Shown here: in pieces, positions 39,382-50,520 of the stretch
Layout: every line of letters begins with the position of its first letter
Position numbering within the stretch: position 1 is the first letter of the stretch
From: Sulfurovum sp.
GTDB lineage: Bacteria; Campylobacterota; Campylobacteria; Campylobacterales; Sulfurovaceae
NCBI GenBank assembly: GCA_026990595.1
Contig: JALXCZ010000011.1
Location: 106,909 to 170,908 of the forward strand
DNA length: 64,000 nucleotides
Direction: 5' to 3'
Notes under the pieces: generated by a model
Told to the model about the DNA's origin: nothing
Databases searched by the model: none
Seen by the model: only the letters and a program-made list of their open reading frames with translations
Made by a program: the position numbers and the translations under genes

Positions 39382-40008
39382 TCATAGAGACACGAAGAGA
39401 ACGTATAGAAGAGATACTGCTGCGTAAACAACCGACACTGCAAGTGATGCTTGATAGTGTTCACAGTTCCCAAAATCTTTCAGCTATTCTAAGAAGCTGT
39501 GACGGGGTGGGAATTTTGCACCTTTACTACAATACCAAAGAGAATCATGACCTTCGCATACAATAAGACCATTACTCAGGGGGCACACCGTTGGGTTGAA
39601 CGTATTCGCATAGAGAATGAAGAGAAAATCAATTTTTTAAAGCAGAAACAGAAAGAAGGTTTTCAGGTAGTTGTGACCCATTTGGCACAAAGTGCCGTCT
39701 CTTTCAGAAAGGTTGACTATACCAAACCGACTTTGCTTGTCATGGGAAATGAGAAAGATGGTGTGAGTAAAGAGGTTATTGCTCTAGCGGATAAGGTGAT
39801 CATCATCCCTATGCAGGGTATGGTGCAGAGTTTGAATGTCTCAGTGGCAACCGCACTCATACTCTATGAAGCAGAATATCAGCTTGAAAATGCCCGAAGG
39901 TATGCTCTGCCGCAACTCACAGAAGAGCAAAGAGGAAAGATACGGGATGAATGGCTCTATAGAGATGTGATCGCCCGCAGAAGCAAGGGGAAGATACCTT
40001 TAACATAA
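39378..40008 (+). pseudogene. trmH: SpoU/TrmH-family tRNA (guanosine-2'-O-)methyltransferase, frameshifted
   Basis: Frame A 39378-39566 encodes IIETRRERIEEILLRKQPTLQVMLDSVHSSQNLSAILRSCDGVGILHLYYNTKENHDLRIQ*; the rest (MGNEKDGVSKEV, IIPMQGMVQSLNVSVATALILYEAE) is in the next frame (ORF 39499..40008). Confidence 0.75.
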
Positions 40009-40043
40009 AATAATCTTTATTGCTACTGGTTTAGTAATTTTTA

Positions 40044-40283
40044 TTATGTTTCTTGCGATATAGATGTCCAGTCAGAAAGACTTTTTGGGACATTTTCTGC
40101 TTTGTTTTCTAATGTGTCCCACTCTACATAATCAGTATTGAATTGAGCAACATCCTGTGCAGCTTTTTGGGCACTTTCATATTCACCAAGCATCTCATCA
40201 TTTATCCAAAGTTGGTACAGGTAACGACCTAACTGTCTAATAGTAAAGGTTCCAATATCAGCATTATAAATATACTTCTTCAT
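40044..40283 (-). CDS. Hypothetical protein
   Basis: 79 aa ORF, no family recognised. Confidence 0.45.
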   Translation of the reverse strand: MKKYIYNADIGTFTIRQLGRYLYQLWINDEMLGEYESAQKAAQDVAQFNTDYVEWDTLENKAENVPKSLSDWTSISQET

Positions 40284-40417
40284 CTATTTTCTCCATTATA
40301 TCTAGTCTAAAGTACAGTTTCTGTGATCCAGAAATGTCTTATGATTATTGTAACATAAATTCATATGTTATGCTAAAGGGAACCTCTAATAAGAATAGAT
40401 ACAGGGTTGTAAGTTCT

Positions 40418-40789
40418 CTATGCGCTTTTAACTGCTTTGACAACATTCTGATAAAAAGTGCCAAAATCAGGCAGATTGAGTTTTGCTTCTCTTTGTTTTT
40501 TACCCCACATAGGTTCAGGAAAAAAACTGTCTTCTTCAAAACGTGCCATAATATGCCAGTGTACGTGCGGCAGGTAATTACCAAAAGAGGCAATGTTGAT
40601 CTTTTTTGGTCTGTAATACGCCAACATCTCTTTTTCAATGACATCAAGCAGATAGTAAATATCAAATTTGATATCGGCAGGTACCTCACTCATCTCTCTG
40701 TAAGGGTGCTGTGTAAAGATCTTCAGCCAGGGGATCTCACTCTCTTCACTCTCTATCTTAATTGCTTCATTTTCATAGATCACTGACAT
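40418..40789 (-). CDS. HIT-family protein
   Basis: 123 aa; NYLPHVHWHIMARFEED. Confidence 0.82.
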   Translation of the reverse strand: MSVIYENEAIKIESEESEIPWLKIFTQHPYREMSEVPADIKFDIYYLLDVIEKEMLAYYRPKKINIASFGNYLPHVHWHIMARFEEDSFFPEPMWGKKQREAKLNLPDFGTFYQNVVKAVKSA

Positions 40790-41244
40790 TAACGTATCCT
40801 TTTTATGGTGTAATTTCCAAGTTTGTAAATGCTGGAAGCTTGATTGCTCTGTTTTAGTGGTGTAACGATGACATCTGCTGCCTCTTTGGCAAAGTGCTCG
40901 TTGTAAGGTTGATTACTGAGGTTTGCAGAGGTCGTATATGCCCATTTAAGACGGTTTAAGAGCAGAAGATGATGTTTGTCCTTCACAACACGGTAAGAGT
41001 AACTGTTTGGCATGATAAAGGTTGTTTTAGCAGAACGTCTGACTCTGTTCTTATGAAAAGAAGGTACACGGGTAAAGGTTTTCAGCGTTTGAAGGCTGTC
41101 GAGAGCTTTAATGTAATGCTTATGAGGAGGACGCTGTTTAATAGCTGTAAGTCTGTCTGAATTTTGTGAAACAAAACCGATAGTTGTATCGGTTTGAGTC
41201 AGAAAAACCAAATTTTTAAACTCTTTGCTGCTCACTGCTTTCAC
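40789..41244 (-). CDS. Sua5/YciO/YrdC/YwlC-family protein
   Basis: 151 aa; TDTTIGFVSQNSDRLTAIKQRPPHKHYI, YTTSANLSNQPYN. Confidence 0.8.
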   Translation of the reverse strand: MKAVSSKEFKNLVFLTQTDTTIGFVSQNSDRLTAIKQRPPHKHYIKALDSLQTLKTFTRVPSFHKNRVRRSAKTTFIMPNSYSYRVVKDKHHLLLLNRLKWAYTTSANLSNQPYNEHFAKEAADVIVTPLKQSNQASSIYKLGNYTIKRIR

Positions 41245-41251
41245 GGCTCAC

Positions 41252-44200
41252 CTAACTAAGATAGTCCTGCAATGCTTTAGGTGCTAAACATCCGTTTGCA
41301 GCTTTAAGTTCTTTAATTGCCATAGCAGTTGCTTTTGCAGCCGCTAAGGTGGTGAAATAGGCTACATGGTTTGCAAGTACTGATTGTCTGATGGTCTTTG
41401 CATCACTTTTACTTGATGAATTGTCTGAAGTATTGATGGCGATGGCTATTTCTTCATTTCTTATCATATCGTCAATATTCGGACGACCCTCGCTGATCTT
41501 GAGTACTTTTGTAGATACCACACCTGCATCTTGAAGTGCAGTATGTGTCCCTGAAGTTGCGACGATCTCAAAACCGAGATCCGTGAACATTTTACCGACT
41601 TCACCTGCATTCGGTTTGTCTGTCTGCGTAAGTGAAAGGAATACTTTTCCTTCAAGCGGAATATTGTTCTTGGAGGCGAACTGTGACTTGGCAAAACTCA
41701 TACCGAAGTTCTCAGAAATACCCATGACTTCACCTGTAGATTTCATTTCAGGTCCCAAGATAAGGTCAGAACCCGGTAACTTGTTGAATGGGAAGACTGC
41801 TTCTTTGACAGCTACATGGTTTTTGAGTGTCGGCTCCATGATCTTTTTGTCGAAGTTTACGACATGAAAGGTGTCGTAGAATTTCAATGCCTCTTTAAGA
41901 TCACCCTGTATCATAACCCTCGTTGCCACTTTGGCAAGCGGTACACCGGTTGCTTTGGAGACGAACGGGACAGTGCGCGATGCTCTTGGGTTGACTTCAA
42001 TGAGGTAGATCTCACCTTTATGGATGGCATACTGAATATTCATAAGGCCCACAACACCGAGATTAAGAGCAATCTTCGCAGTCTGCTCTTTGACTTCTTC
42101 CTGAAGTTCAGCAGAGATGCTTACCGGAGGTAGTGAACATGCAGAGTCACCGGAGTGGATACCTGCTTCTTCGATGTGCTGCATGACTGAACCGATGTAG
42201 ACATCTTTACCGTCACAGATGGCATCAACATCCAGTTCTATGGCATTGTCAAGGAATTTGTCGATAAGTACCGGTGCATCATGAGAGACAGAGACTGCTT
42301 CATCCATATACTGCTTGAGTTCCTCATCTGAATAAACGGTTTTCATACCACGTCCGCCAAGCACGAATGAAGGACGTACCAGTACAGGGTAGCTAATACG
42401 GTTTGCTACAATGATGGCTTCTTCTTTGGCAAATACTGTACCGTTATCCGGTTGTTTAAGACCAAGATCATTGATAAATGTAGAGAAGAGTTCTCTGTCT
42501 TCAGCAAGATCGATGACCTTTGCAGTAGTTCCTGAGATCTTAGCCCCGATAGCGGTAAGATTTTTAGCCAGCTTCAATGGTGTCTGCCCACCAAAGTGTA
42601 CGATAACCCCGTCCGGGTTTTCAAGTTCAATGACACTTCTCACATGCTCAAAGTCAATTGGTTCAAAGTAGAGAATATCAGATGTATCGTAGTCTGTAGA
42701 GACTGTTTCAGGGTTACAGTTGTACATGATAGACTTAATTCCCATATCTTCAAGAGCAAATGCTGCATGGACACAACAATAGTCAAACTCTATCCCTTGC
42801 CCGATACGGTTAGGTCCACCACCGATAACAAGTACTTTTTTACCTTCGGTAGGCTTAGGTACCATTTGCTCACTGAGCTTGTCGAAGTGGGTGATATTGG
42901 TTGTAGAATAGAGGTAAGGGGTGAGTGCTTTGAACTCTGCTGCACAGGTATCTACTTCGTTGTATTCCAGTGTAATGCCAAGTTTTTCTCTTGCAGTATA
43001 GATATCATTCTCTGTAAGGTTTAGACCCTCTTTGGCATTGATAACTTCAGCGATCATAGGATCAGAGAAACCTTCAGATTTGACTTGACGCAATCTTGTA
43101 GCATCTGAAAGCAGGGCAATGTCCATCTCTTTTTCTCTATAAGCCAACTCTTCGAGTTGATAGAGGAACCATCTGTCGATCTTGCAGAGATCAAAGATCG
43201 CATCGACACTCATACCGCGTCTTAATCCTTCAAATACATAAAGCATACGACTCTCATTTGGACGACGGATCTCTCTTACAAGCTCTTCACCGTCACATTG
43301 GATAGGGTTAAACCCTGTAAGTCCGGTCTCCAGTGAACAAAGTGCTTTTTGGAAAGACTCTTTGAATGTACGACCGATACTCATAGCTTCACCTACGGAC
43401 TTCATAGCAGTAGTCAGTGTAGAGTTTGCAAGAGGGAACTTTTCAAAGGTGAATCTAGGGAGCTTTGTCACAATGTAGTCAATGACCGGCTCAAACGATG
43501 CAGGTGTACCTGTAATGTCGTTAGTGATCTCATCAAGGGTGAATCCAACAGCCAGAAGAGTAGCTACTTTTGCAATGGGGTAACCTGTTGCTTTGGACGC
43601 CAATGCAGAAGAACGGCTGACTCTCGGGTTCATTTCGATGACGATCATACGACCGGTATCGGGGTTAATAGAGAATTGAACGTTTGATCCACCTGTATCG
43701 ACACCTACTTCACGCAGGATCTTGAAGGAAGCATCTCTCATGTTCTGGTACTCTTTGTCAGTAAGTGTCAAAGCAGGAGCGATGGTAATGGAGTCCCCTG
43801 TATGTACACCCATAGGGTCAAAGTTTTCGATGGAACAGACAATGATACAGTTGTCTGCTCTGTCACGGATGACTTCCATCTCATACTCTTTCCAGCCAAG
43901 CAAAGACTCTTCAATGAGAATCTCGGAGATAGGAGAAGCTTCAAGTCCGCCTCTAACGATCTCTTTGTACTCATCCATATTGTATGCAACACCTGAACCG
44001 CCGCCTGCCATGGTAAATGAAGCACGGATGATAAGCGGAAAACCGATCTTTTTGGCAGCATCAAGTGCTTCGTCCATATTGTAGGCATATTGGGAGATGG
44101 GAAGATCCATGCCGATCTTGATCATTGCTTCTTTGAATTCTTGTCTGTCTTCACCTTTTTTAATGGCTGCCGGGTTGGCTCCAAGGAACTTTACTTCTTT

Positions 44201-44524
44201 AAGCATACCTGCATCATGCATATCCATTGCAACATTCAGTGCAGTCTGACCACCCATTGTGGGTAAGATAGCATCTACATTCTCTTTTTCAATGATCTTG
44301 GAGATCACTTCCGGAGTGATAGGTTCAACATAGGTTCTGTCTGCAAACTCAGGGTCTGTCATGATCGTTGCAGGATTGGAGTTTATCAGTATGACTTTAT
44401 AGCCTAGCTCTTTAAGTGTTTTAGCCGCCTGTGTTCCGGAGTAGTCAAATTCACAAGCTTGACCGATAACGATCGGGCCTGAACCGATAAGTAAAATAGT
44501 GTTGATGTCTTCGCGTTTTGGCAT
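41252..44524 (-). CDS. carB: Carbamoyl-phosphate synthase large subunit
   Basis: 1090 aa; [26 protein letters not shown]-grasp motifs. Confidence 0.98.
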   Translation of the reverse strand: MPKREDINTILLIGSGPIVIGQACEFDYSGTQAAKTLKELGYKVILINSNPATIMTDPEFADRTYVEPITPEVISKIIEKENVDAILPTMGGQTALNVAMDMHDAGMLKEVKFLGANPAAIKKGEDRQEFKEAMIKIGMDLPISQYAYNMDEALDAAKKIGFPLIIRASFTMAGGGSGVAYNMDEYKEIVRGGLEASPISEILIEESLLGWKEYEMEVIRDRADNCIIVCSIENFDPMGVHTGDSITIAPALTLTDKEYQNMRDASFKILREVGVDTGGSNVQFSINPDTGRMIVIEMNPRVSRSSALASKATGYPIAKVATLLAVGFTLDEITNDITGTPASFEPVIDYIVTKLPRFTFEKFPLANSTLTTAMKSVGEAMSIGRTFKESFQKALCSLETGLTGFNPIQCDGEELVREIRRPNESRMLYVFEGLRRGMSVDAIFDLCKIDRWFLYQLEELAYREKEMDIALLSDATRLRQVKSEGFSDPMIAEVINAKEGLNLTENDIYTAREKLGITLEYNEVDTCAAEFKALTPYLYSTTNITHFDKLSEQMVPKPTEGKKVLVIGGGPNRIGQGIEFDYCCVHAAFALEDMGIKSIMYNCNPETVSTDYDTSDILYFEPIDFEHVRSVIELENPDGVIVHFGGQTPLKLAKNLTAIGAKISGTTAKVIDLAEDRELFSTFINDLGLKQPDNGTVFAKEEAIIVANRISYPVLVRPSFVLGGRGMKTVYSDEELKQYMDEAVSVSHDAPVLIDKFLDNAIELDVDAICDGKDVYIGSVMQHIEEAGIHSGDSACSLPPVSISAELQEEVKEQTAKIALNLGVVGLMNIQYAIHKGEIYLIEVNPRASRTVPFVSKATGVPLAKVATRVMIQGDLKEALKFYDTFHVVNFDKKIMEPTLKNHVAVKEAVFPFNKLPGSDLILGPEMKSTGEVMGISENFGMSFAKSQFASKNNIPLEGKVFLSLTQTDKPNAGEVGKMFTDLGFEIVATSGTHTALQDAGVVSTKVLKISEGRPNIDDMIRNEEIAIAINTSDNSSSKSDAKTIRQSVLANHVAYFTTLAAAKATAMAIKELKAANGCLAPKALQDYLS

Positions 44525-44573
44525 GGAGATATACCCTTGATTTTTAGTTCGATATTATACGTTAAAGAGGCTC

Positions 44574-44613
44574 AAAAAGCCCTTAAGAGAGTCCTTTCCT
44601 AAGGGCTTTTTTT
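44574..44613 (-). terminator. Rho-independent terminator after mreC
   Basis: AAAAAGCCCTTAAGAGAGTCCTTTCCTAAGGGCTTTTTTT perfect stem with T-run; overlaps mreC stop. Confidence 0.8.
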
Positions 44614-45724
44614 AGAAGAGATCCAAACTACTTGGTTTAGACTTGGTTTTAGGCTTGGATTTGTGTTTTTTACGTATTCTTCTCTTTTTTACTTTCTTGA
44701 CCGGTGCAGGTGGTGTGATTTGCTCTACAGGTGCTTCAGGTTCTATGGTATCTTCTTGCGTCTGATCGATTCGGCTTGGGATACTGGAGATGATAGGCAG
44801 TGTCTGATTGTGCTCGGGTACTATGATGCCACTTTGATTCATATCATTACCTGAAATAACGGAACGATTCATATCTGTAATGGATCCAGAAATACATTGT
44901 GCAACAGCAGGTTTTGGCAGATGCGTGGTGTTGCTGTCAAAGTTCTCTGCAAGGGTGGCTTTTGCATTATTGATGAGGAAAAAAGTTTTAGGATGGAAAA
45001 TATCACTATAGGTTTTAATATGGGCCACTTTATAGGAGCTTTGTACCTCTACTTTTTTCACTACTCCTACAGGAATACCGGCAAAGAAAATATCATCCAG
45101 ACCTGAAGTGACCACCCTGTCTCCTACAGCAATTTTATGCCATTTGGGAATGAATTTGATGATCATTTCATTTTTCTCTACTCCCATTGCGATACCGGGT
45201 GCCTGTTCTTTTCCGATAAAGACAGAAAAACGGCATTTATCATCAGAAGTGAGATATCCGTAGAGTTGATTGTTATGTACTTTTGCAGTACCAGCTACCA
45301 CAGTACCCTGGATAAGTCCGTAAAGTTTATCTTCCATGAGTGCTTTGGGTTTAGTGAGAATAATTTGTGAAAAACTGTTAAGTTTTACATAAGATATCGT
45401 CTCTGCAATAGAAATATTATGTACAGGAAGTTTAGAGAGTTTTGGAAGTATCTCGTAAATATTTTTGATCTGTTTGATGTAGTGTGTCTGCTCAAGCAGG
45501 AGTTTACGTAAAATACGATTCTCTTTGCTCAGTTTTTCTATAGACTCTTTTTGGAAGATATAGGAGTGGCTTTTATCTTCTATATTTTGTGTAAAATTCT
45601 TATAGTTTTGCTTGATAGGGTTGATAATACCCAGCAGCGTATCGGCAATACGCTCATCATTTCTTGTCAGGAGTACTGTTAATACCAATAACAGTATAAC
45701 AATAATAACCAGTCTAGTCTTCAT
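44612..45724 (-). CDS. mreC: Rod shape-determining protein MreC
   Basis: 370 aa; KENRILRKLLLEQ coiled coil, GDRVVTSGLDDIFFAGIPVGVV. Confidence 0.93.
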   Translation of the reverse strand: MKTRLVIIVILLLVLTVLLTRNDERIADTLLGIINPIKQNYKNFTQNIEDKSHSYIFQKESIEKLSKENRILRKLLLEQTHYIKQIKNIYEILPKLSKLPVHNISIAETISYVKLNSFSQIILTKPKALMEDKLYGLIQGTVVAGTAKVHNNQLYGYLTSDDKCRFSVFIGKEQAPGIAMGVEKNEMIIKFIPKWHKIAVGDRVVTSGLDDIFFAGIPVGVVKKVEVQSSYKVAHIKTYSDIFHPKTFFLINNAKATLAENFDSNTTHLPKPAVAQCISGSITDMNRSVISGNDMNQSGIIVPEHNQTLPIISSIPSRIDQTQEDTIEPEAPVEQITPPAPVKKVKKRRIRKKHKSKPKTKSKPSSLDLF

Positions 45725-46748
45725 ATGCCATTTGCTGGAGAATATCTATTTCATCAAGTGCTTTACCTGTACCTTTAGCTACTGCAAGAAGAGGATCTTC
45801 AGCAATATAGACCGGAAGCTTTACTGCATCCGAGAGGTATTTATCCAAACCTCTGATAAGGGCTCCACCTCCTGTAAGAACGATACCGTTCTCTACAATG
45901 TCGCCTGCAAGTTCCGGTGGTGTCTGCTCCAGTACATCTTTGAGCGCATCAGCGATCTCTTCAAGAGAATCTTTCATTGCAGCTCGAAGGTGTTCAGAAG
46001 TAATATCGATAGAAGCAAGACTACCTTCTACCTGGTCTCTACCCCGAACAGCAGTACTAAGTTCTTCTTCCAAAGGTACTGCTGTACCGATCTTGATCTT
46101 GAGTTCTTCTGCCACACGATCACCGATAAGAAGGTTGAAGTTCTTTTTGATGTAGTCAACGATCGCCTGGTCAATATGGTCTCCTGCGATACGGATGGAT
46201 TTACTGATCACAAGTCCACCAAGAGAAGTCACACCTATCTCAGTAGTTCCCCCGCCAATATCCACAACAAGGTTACCGTTTGGATCTTTTACCGGGATAC
46301 CGGCACCAATAGCAGCTGCCATAGGTTCTTCAATGAGATAGACATATCTTGCTCCTGCATTTTCAGCAGAATCTTTTACAGCACGTCTCTCAACCTGTGT
46401 CAATCCGTAGGGTACGCAGATAATGATACGGGGAGAGAAGAACCCTTTTCTTTTATGTGCTTTTTCAATAAAATAACGGATCATCATCTCTGTGACTTCA
46501 AAGTCAGCGATAACACCATCTTTCATAGGACGGATCGCTTTAATGTTCCCTGGTGTTTTCCCTACCATATCTTTTGCTTCCTGACCTACTGCCAAAATAC
46601 GCTGCTGACCATGCTTGTCATATTGTATAGCAACTACTGAGGGTTCATTAATACTGATTCCCTGACCTTTAACAAGTACAAGTGTATTTGCTGTCCCCAG
46701 ATCAATAGCAAGATCGTTGGAAAACATTCCCAATAATTTTTTAAACAT
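45714..46748 (-). CDS. mreB: Rod shape-determining protein MreB
   Basis: 344 aa; NDLAIDLGTANTLVLVKGQGI, VVDIGGGTTEIGV. Confidence 0.97.
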   Translation of the reverse strand: MFKKLLGMFSNDLAIDLGTANTLVLVKGQGISINEPSVVAIQYDKHGQQRILAVGQEAKDMVGKTPGNIKAIRPMKDGVIADFEVTEMMIRYFIEKAHKRKGFFSPRIIICVPYGLTQVERRAVKDSAENAGARYVYLIEEPMAAAIGAGIPVKDPNGNLVVDIGGGTTEIGVTSLGGLVISKSIRIAGDHIDQAIVDYIKKNFNLLIGDRVAEELKIKIGTAVPLEEELSTAVRGRDQVEGSLASIDITSEHLRAAMKDSLEEIADALKDVLEQTPPELAGDIVENGIVLTGGGALIRGLDKYLSDAVKLPVYIAEDPLLAVAKGTGKALDEIDILQQMAYED

Positions 46749-46775
46749 CTATTTTATCCTTTTATAATGGCGTCT

Positions 46776-47999
46776 TTACGCAGTTTTTTTATTTTTTATA
46801 TACAGAGGTTTGGAGCCTGTTTCTACTACATCTTCAGTAATGATGACTTCATAGCCTTCAAGTTCGGGAAGTTCATACATGATGTCAAGCAGTACATCTT
46901 CAAGAATGGAACGCAGTCCTCTTGCTCCAGTTTTTCTGTCTATAGCTTTTTGTGCAATAAGATTCAATGCCTCTTCTTCAAAACTGAGTTTGACATTGTC
47001 GATTTCAAAAAGTTTCTGATACTGTTTGACCAAAGCATTTTTAGGCTCTACCAAAATACGTACCATATCTTCTTTACTGATCTCACCCAGGGTTGCCAGT
47101 ACGTGAAGACGTCCGATCAGTTCCGGTATAAGACCGAAAGAGACAAGATCTTCCGACTCCACAAGATGAAGGAGATTTTCTTCTTCTTTTTTGGAGCGTT
47201 TAGTCTGACCAAATCCTAAAGTATTTGAACCTAGTCTTCTTTTGAGTATGTCATTCAGTCCGTCAAATGCACCACCGCAGATAAAAAGAATATTGGAAGT
47301 GTCTATCTGAATGAAATCCTGATTAGGATGCTTACGTCCGCCTTTTGGCGGAATATTTACAACAGAGCCCTCAATAAGTTTGAGAAGTGCCTGCTGTACC
47401 CCCTCGCCAGATACATCACGGGTAATGGAACGGTTTTCCCCCATTCTTGCTATTTTGTCTACTTCATCGATAAATACGATCCCCTGTTCTGCCAGTTTAG
47501 GATCACCATCCGCTGCCATCAGCAATTTTGTAAGGATGTTTTCTACATCTTCACCGACATATCCTGCTTCTGTAAGGTTCGTTGCATCTGCAATAGCAAT
47601 AGGGACATTTAAAAATCTGGCAATGGTCTGAGCCAGAAGTGTTTTCCCTGAACCTGTAGGACCTATGAGAAGTACGTTTGATTTTGCAATCTGTGTATCA
47701 TTGTCTTCAACAGTATCTCTAAAAATACGTTTATAGTGGTTATAGACAGCTACAGAGAGTGTCTTTTTCGCATTCTCCTGACCGATAATATAGTCATCTA
47801 AGAGGGCATTGATCTCTTTAGGTGTATAGAGCGTATGTACCCCCATATCTGTCTCTTTCTCTTCGGGTTCTTCTTCTCCAAAAAGGATCTTGTAGGCAGA
47901 GATCACACAGTTTGAACAGATATAGGCACTCTCTCCGGCAATGAGCGGATTCTCTTCACTCTCATTGGCAGAACAGAAACTACATTCTTTAATTGGCAT
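46776..47999 (-). CDS. clpX: ATP-dependent Clp protease ATP-binding subunit ClpX
   Basis: 407 aa; N-terminal zinc-binding C4, [28 protein letters not shown]. Confidence 0.97.
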   Translation of the reverse strand: MPIKECSFCSANESEENPLIAGESAYICSNCVISAYKILFGEEEPEEKETDMGVHTLYTPKEINALLDDYIIGQENAKKTLSVAVYNHYKRIFRDTVEDNDTQIAKSNVLLIGPTGSGKTLLAQTIARFLNVPIAIADATNLTEAGYVGEDVENILTKLLMAADGDPKLAEQGIVFIDEVDKIARMGENRSITRDVSGEGVQQALLKLIEGSVVNIPPKGGRKHPNQDFIQIDTSNILFICGGAFDGLNDILKRRLGSNTLGFGQTKRSKKEEENLLHLVESEDLVSFGLIPELIGRLHVLATLGEISKEDMVRILVEPKNALVKQYQKLFEIDNVKLSFEEEALNLIAQKAIDRKTGARGLRSILEDVLLDIMYELPELEGYEVIITEDVVETGSKPLYIKNKKTA

Positions 48000-48018
48000 A
48001 TTTTATCCTCATATCTTT

Positions 48019-48798
48019 TTATTTTCTTGTAAAAGGGATACCTCTTTTAGAGGTTTTGATAAATTTACAAAGTGTTTTTACTTTCTCGGAGTCACTTGTC
48101 TCAAAGAGTCTTTGGGCTGCTTCCTGTAAAGGGTTACCTTGTTCAAAAAGTTCTCTATAAGCGACTTTGAGTGCATTGATCTCTTCTCTTTCCATCTCTC
48201 TTCTCAGTCCGGTAAGATTCAGACCGCGCAGACTTGCACGGTTACCTTCTGCCAGGCAGTAGGGTGGAATATCCTGTGCCAAAGCACTTGCCCCGCCTAT
48301 CATGGCATAGTCACCGATGTGTACAAATTGATGTATGGGTGTGAGACCGCCAATGACGACATGGTTACCCAGTTCTACATGTCCTGCAAGTGTTGCACCG
48401 TTTGCTAAGATACAGTGATCACCCAGAATTACATCATGACCTAAATGCACATATCCCATTAAAAGGTTTCCGTTACCTATTTTGGTCACAGAACCACCGC
48501 CTTTTGTCCCGGGGTTGAGAAGAGTAAACTCTCTGATGGTATTATTGTCGCCAATAATGAGCTGTACGGGCTCTCCGTCATATTTAAGATCCTGAGGGAT
48601 CGTCCCCACTGCAGCATGAGAGAAGATACAGTTATTCTTACCGATTGTTGTATCTCCTTCTATTACAGCATGGGATGCTACGGTCGTGTTGTCCCCGATC
48701 CTTACTTTTGGACCGATGTATACAAAAGGACCGACAGAAACATTGTTACCTAGGACGGCACCTTCTTCTATGACGGCGCTGGGATGGATTAAAGACAT
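48019..48798 (-). CDS. lpxA: UDP-N-acetylglucosamine acyltransferase
   Basis: 259 aa; hexapeptide repeats, IHPSAVIEEGAVLG; next to fabZ. Confidence 0.96.
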   Translation of the reverse strand: MSLIHPSAVIEEGAVLGNNVSVGPFVYIGPKVRIGDNTTVASHAVIEGDTTIGKNNCIFSHAAVGTIPQDLKYDGEPVQLIIGDNNTIREFTLLNPGTKGGGSVTKIGNGNLLMGYVHLGHDVILGDHCILANGATLAGHVELGNHVVIGGLTPIHQFVHIGDYAMIGGASALAQDIPPYCLAEGNRASLRGLNLTGLRREMEREEINALKVAYRELFEQGNPLQEAAQRLFETSDSEKVKTLCKFIKTSKRGIPFTRK

Positions 48799-48811
48799 AG
48801 TGAACCTACTT

Positions 48812-49261
48812 TTATTTATCTACGATCATAGCTTTAAGCTCGGCCTGAGCTACGATTTTATCATCGACATAGGCTTTTGCATCAAGCTGCCATACCGCAC
48901 CTTTGTTTTTGATCACATTGATCTTGTATACAAGCTGATCCCCCGGAGTTACAGGAGCACGGAATTTCGCTTTATCAATACTCATGAAATAAACTACCTT
49001 GTTCTCTATCTCTTCCTGTGAAGTATCATCCATACTTTTGAATGCAAGTACGCCACCGGCCTGTGCCATACCTTCAATGATCATAACACCGGGGTAGATA
49101 GGATGATCCGGGAAATGTCCCTGAAAGACCGGTTCGGAGATAGAGACATTTTTAAAACCTTCAATATATTCACCCTGTTTGAGATCAGTAATTCTGTCTA
49201 CAAGCAGAAATGGATATCTGTGAGGTAATATTTTTTGAATTTCAATAACATTATAAAGCAC
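48812..49261 (-). CDS. fabZ: 3-hydroxyacyl-ACP dehydratase FabZ
   Basis: 149 aa; [37 protein letters not shown]. Confidence 0.97.
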   Translation of the reverse strand: MLYNVIEIQKILPHRYPFLLVDRITDLKQGEYIEGFKNVSISEPVFQGHFPDHPIYPGVMIIEGMAQAGGVLAFKSMDDTSQEEIENKVVYFMSIDKAKFRAPVTPGDQLVYKINVIKNKGAVWQLDAKAYVDDKIVAQAELKAMIVDK

Positions 49262-49339
49262 TGGAAAACCTTTAGGTAAAAATTTGGTATATTTTACCTA
49301 AGTGTTGGTAAAAAAGTGATAAAAATCATCAGGCAATGA

Positions 49340-50419
49340 TCAGAGCTCTATCAGTGTCTCTTTTACATCGCTGTAAGTCCTGCTTTGCAGCAGTATCTCT
49401 ATTTTATTTGAGGGTATCTCTTCTACGACAAGAATGGCTGAGAGATCGTAAGCTGACATGCACAATTTGCTGCGTAGTGCTATTTCTGTTTCAAATGCCG
49501 GTGGGTTGAAAATGAGTGTGGTCACTGTTGGGTATTGAGTTTGACAGAGGATGTTGTATGTTTCAAGTGTCATGAATTTTACTTCATCACGGTTCATATA
49601 GTGCAGATCATTTACAGCGCACTCAATTTTTCCTCTGGTATACTCTCCTTTGAGTGTAGAGTAAGGCAGAAAGTGTGCAGGTGTGATTTCTTTTCTAACC
49701 TTCAACAGACCCATCTGCAAACGCCAGTTCAAGAAACGCTGTTTAACGATTTTGTAGGGTTTGTTTTCTTCTTCCAAAGACCATCGCTTCTCATACATCT
49801 CTACACGTGCTTCTATGGATTCGGGCTGTATCTGTTGTGAGATGGGGACAAAGAGTTCATCTGCAAGTTTTTTCTGTTGGTCGCGCTGTATGTTCAGTCC
49901 GAACATACAGCCGCAGTAGTCCTGACGGTAGAGGGCATCCTCTTTTGCCAAAATGTTCTGTTCCTGTGTACCGGAAGCTTTACGGTAATCGGGGGCTACA
50001 AAAGCTATACCGTATTTCTGGGCCAATGCATCACCTGCTGTCTGCAGCTGTTTGAGGGATTTTTTGGGAGAGGTGAGCAGGGTGGAGGTAAATATTTTCT
50101 CTCCAAGTTCGGCTGCTTTTTTTGCACTCACTTCAAAGCGTCTGTCAAAGCAGACAGAACAGCGTGCTCCCTTTTCAGGTTCATGCTCAAGTCCACGTAC
50201 CGCTTCAAGCCAGTTCTCTACGTCATATTCACCCTCTATAAGGTCAATTCCCAGTATCTTGCAGCTTCGTTTGACATCGAGTAAACGCAAATAGTACTCA
50301 GAGTAGGGGTGTATATTTGGATCGTAGAAAAACCCTGTGAGTTTTTCCTGGGGGTATTCTGCTTGGAGTTTTTGGAGGAAATAGTGACTGTCAACACTGC
50401 AACATATATGTACTAACAT
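49340..50419 (-). CDS. queH: Epoxyqueuosine reductase QueH (start corrected from 50488)
   Basis: MLVHICCSVDSHYFLQKL, FFYDPNIHPYSEYYLR, CSVCFDRRFE; upstream part of ORF overlaps a palindromic repeat. Confidence 0.88.
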   Translation of the reverse strand: MLVHICCSVDSHYFLQKLQAEYPQEKLTGFFYDPNIHPYSEYYLRLLDVKRSCKILGIDLIEGEYDVENWLEAVRGLEHEPEKGARCSVCFDRRFEVSAKKAAELGEKIFTSTLLTSPKKSLKQLQTAGDALAQKYGIAFVAPDYRKASGTQEQNILAKEDALYRQDYCGCMFGLNIQRDQQKKLADELFVPISQQIQPESIEARVEMYEKRWSLEEENKPYKIVKQRFLNWRLQMGLLKVRKEITPAHFLPYSTLKGEYTRGKIECAVNDLHYMNRDEVKFMTLETYNILCQTQYPTVTTLIFNPPAFETEIALRSKLCMSAYDLSAILVVEEIPSNKIEILLQSRTYSDVKETLIEL

Positions 50420-50432
50420 ATTACCATGCACT

Positions 50433-50502
50433 CTCGTTCCCACGTTGTACGTGGGAATGTAAATTTTGTAAGATGCATTCCCACGCAAAGCATGGGAACG
50501 AG
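50433..50502. repeat. REPIN-like inverted pair of CTCGTTCCCA palindromes
   Basis: CTCGTTCCCACGTTGTACGTGGGAATGTA (50433-50461) and complement of CTCGTTCCCATGCTTTGCGTGGGAATGCAT (50473-50502). Confidence 0.8.
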
Positions 50503-50520
50503 AATTTTATATATCATTAT

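Noticed and set aside
45612-46640. 342-aa plus-strand ORF antisense to mreB
   Set aside because: Low-complexity shadow of the clearly conserved mreB on the opposite strand; no family recognisable.
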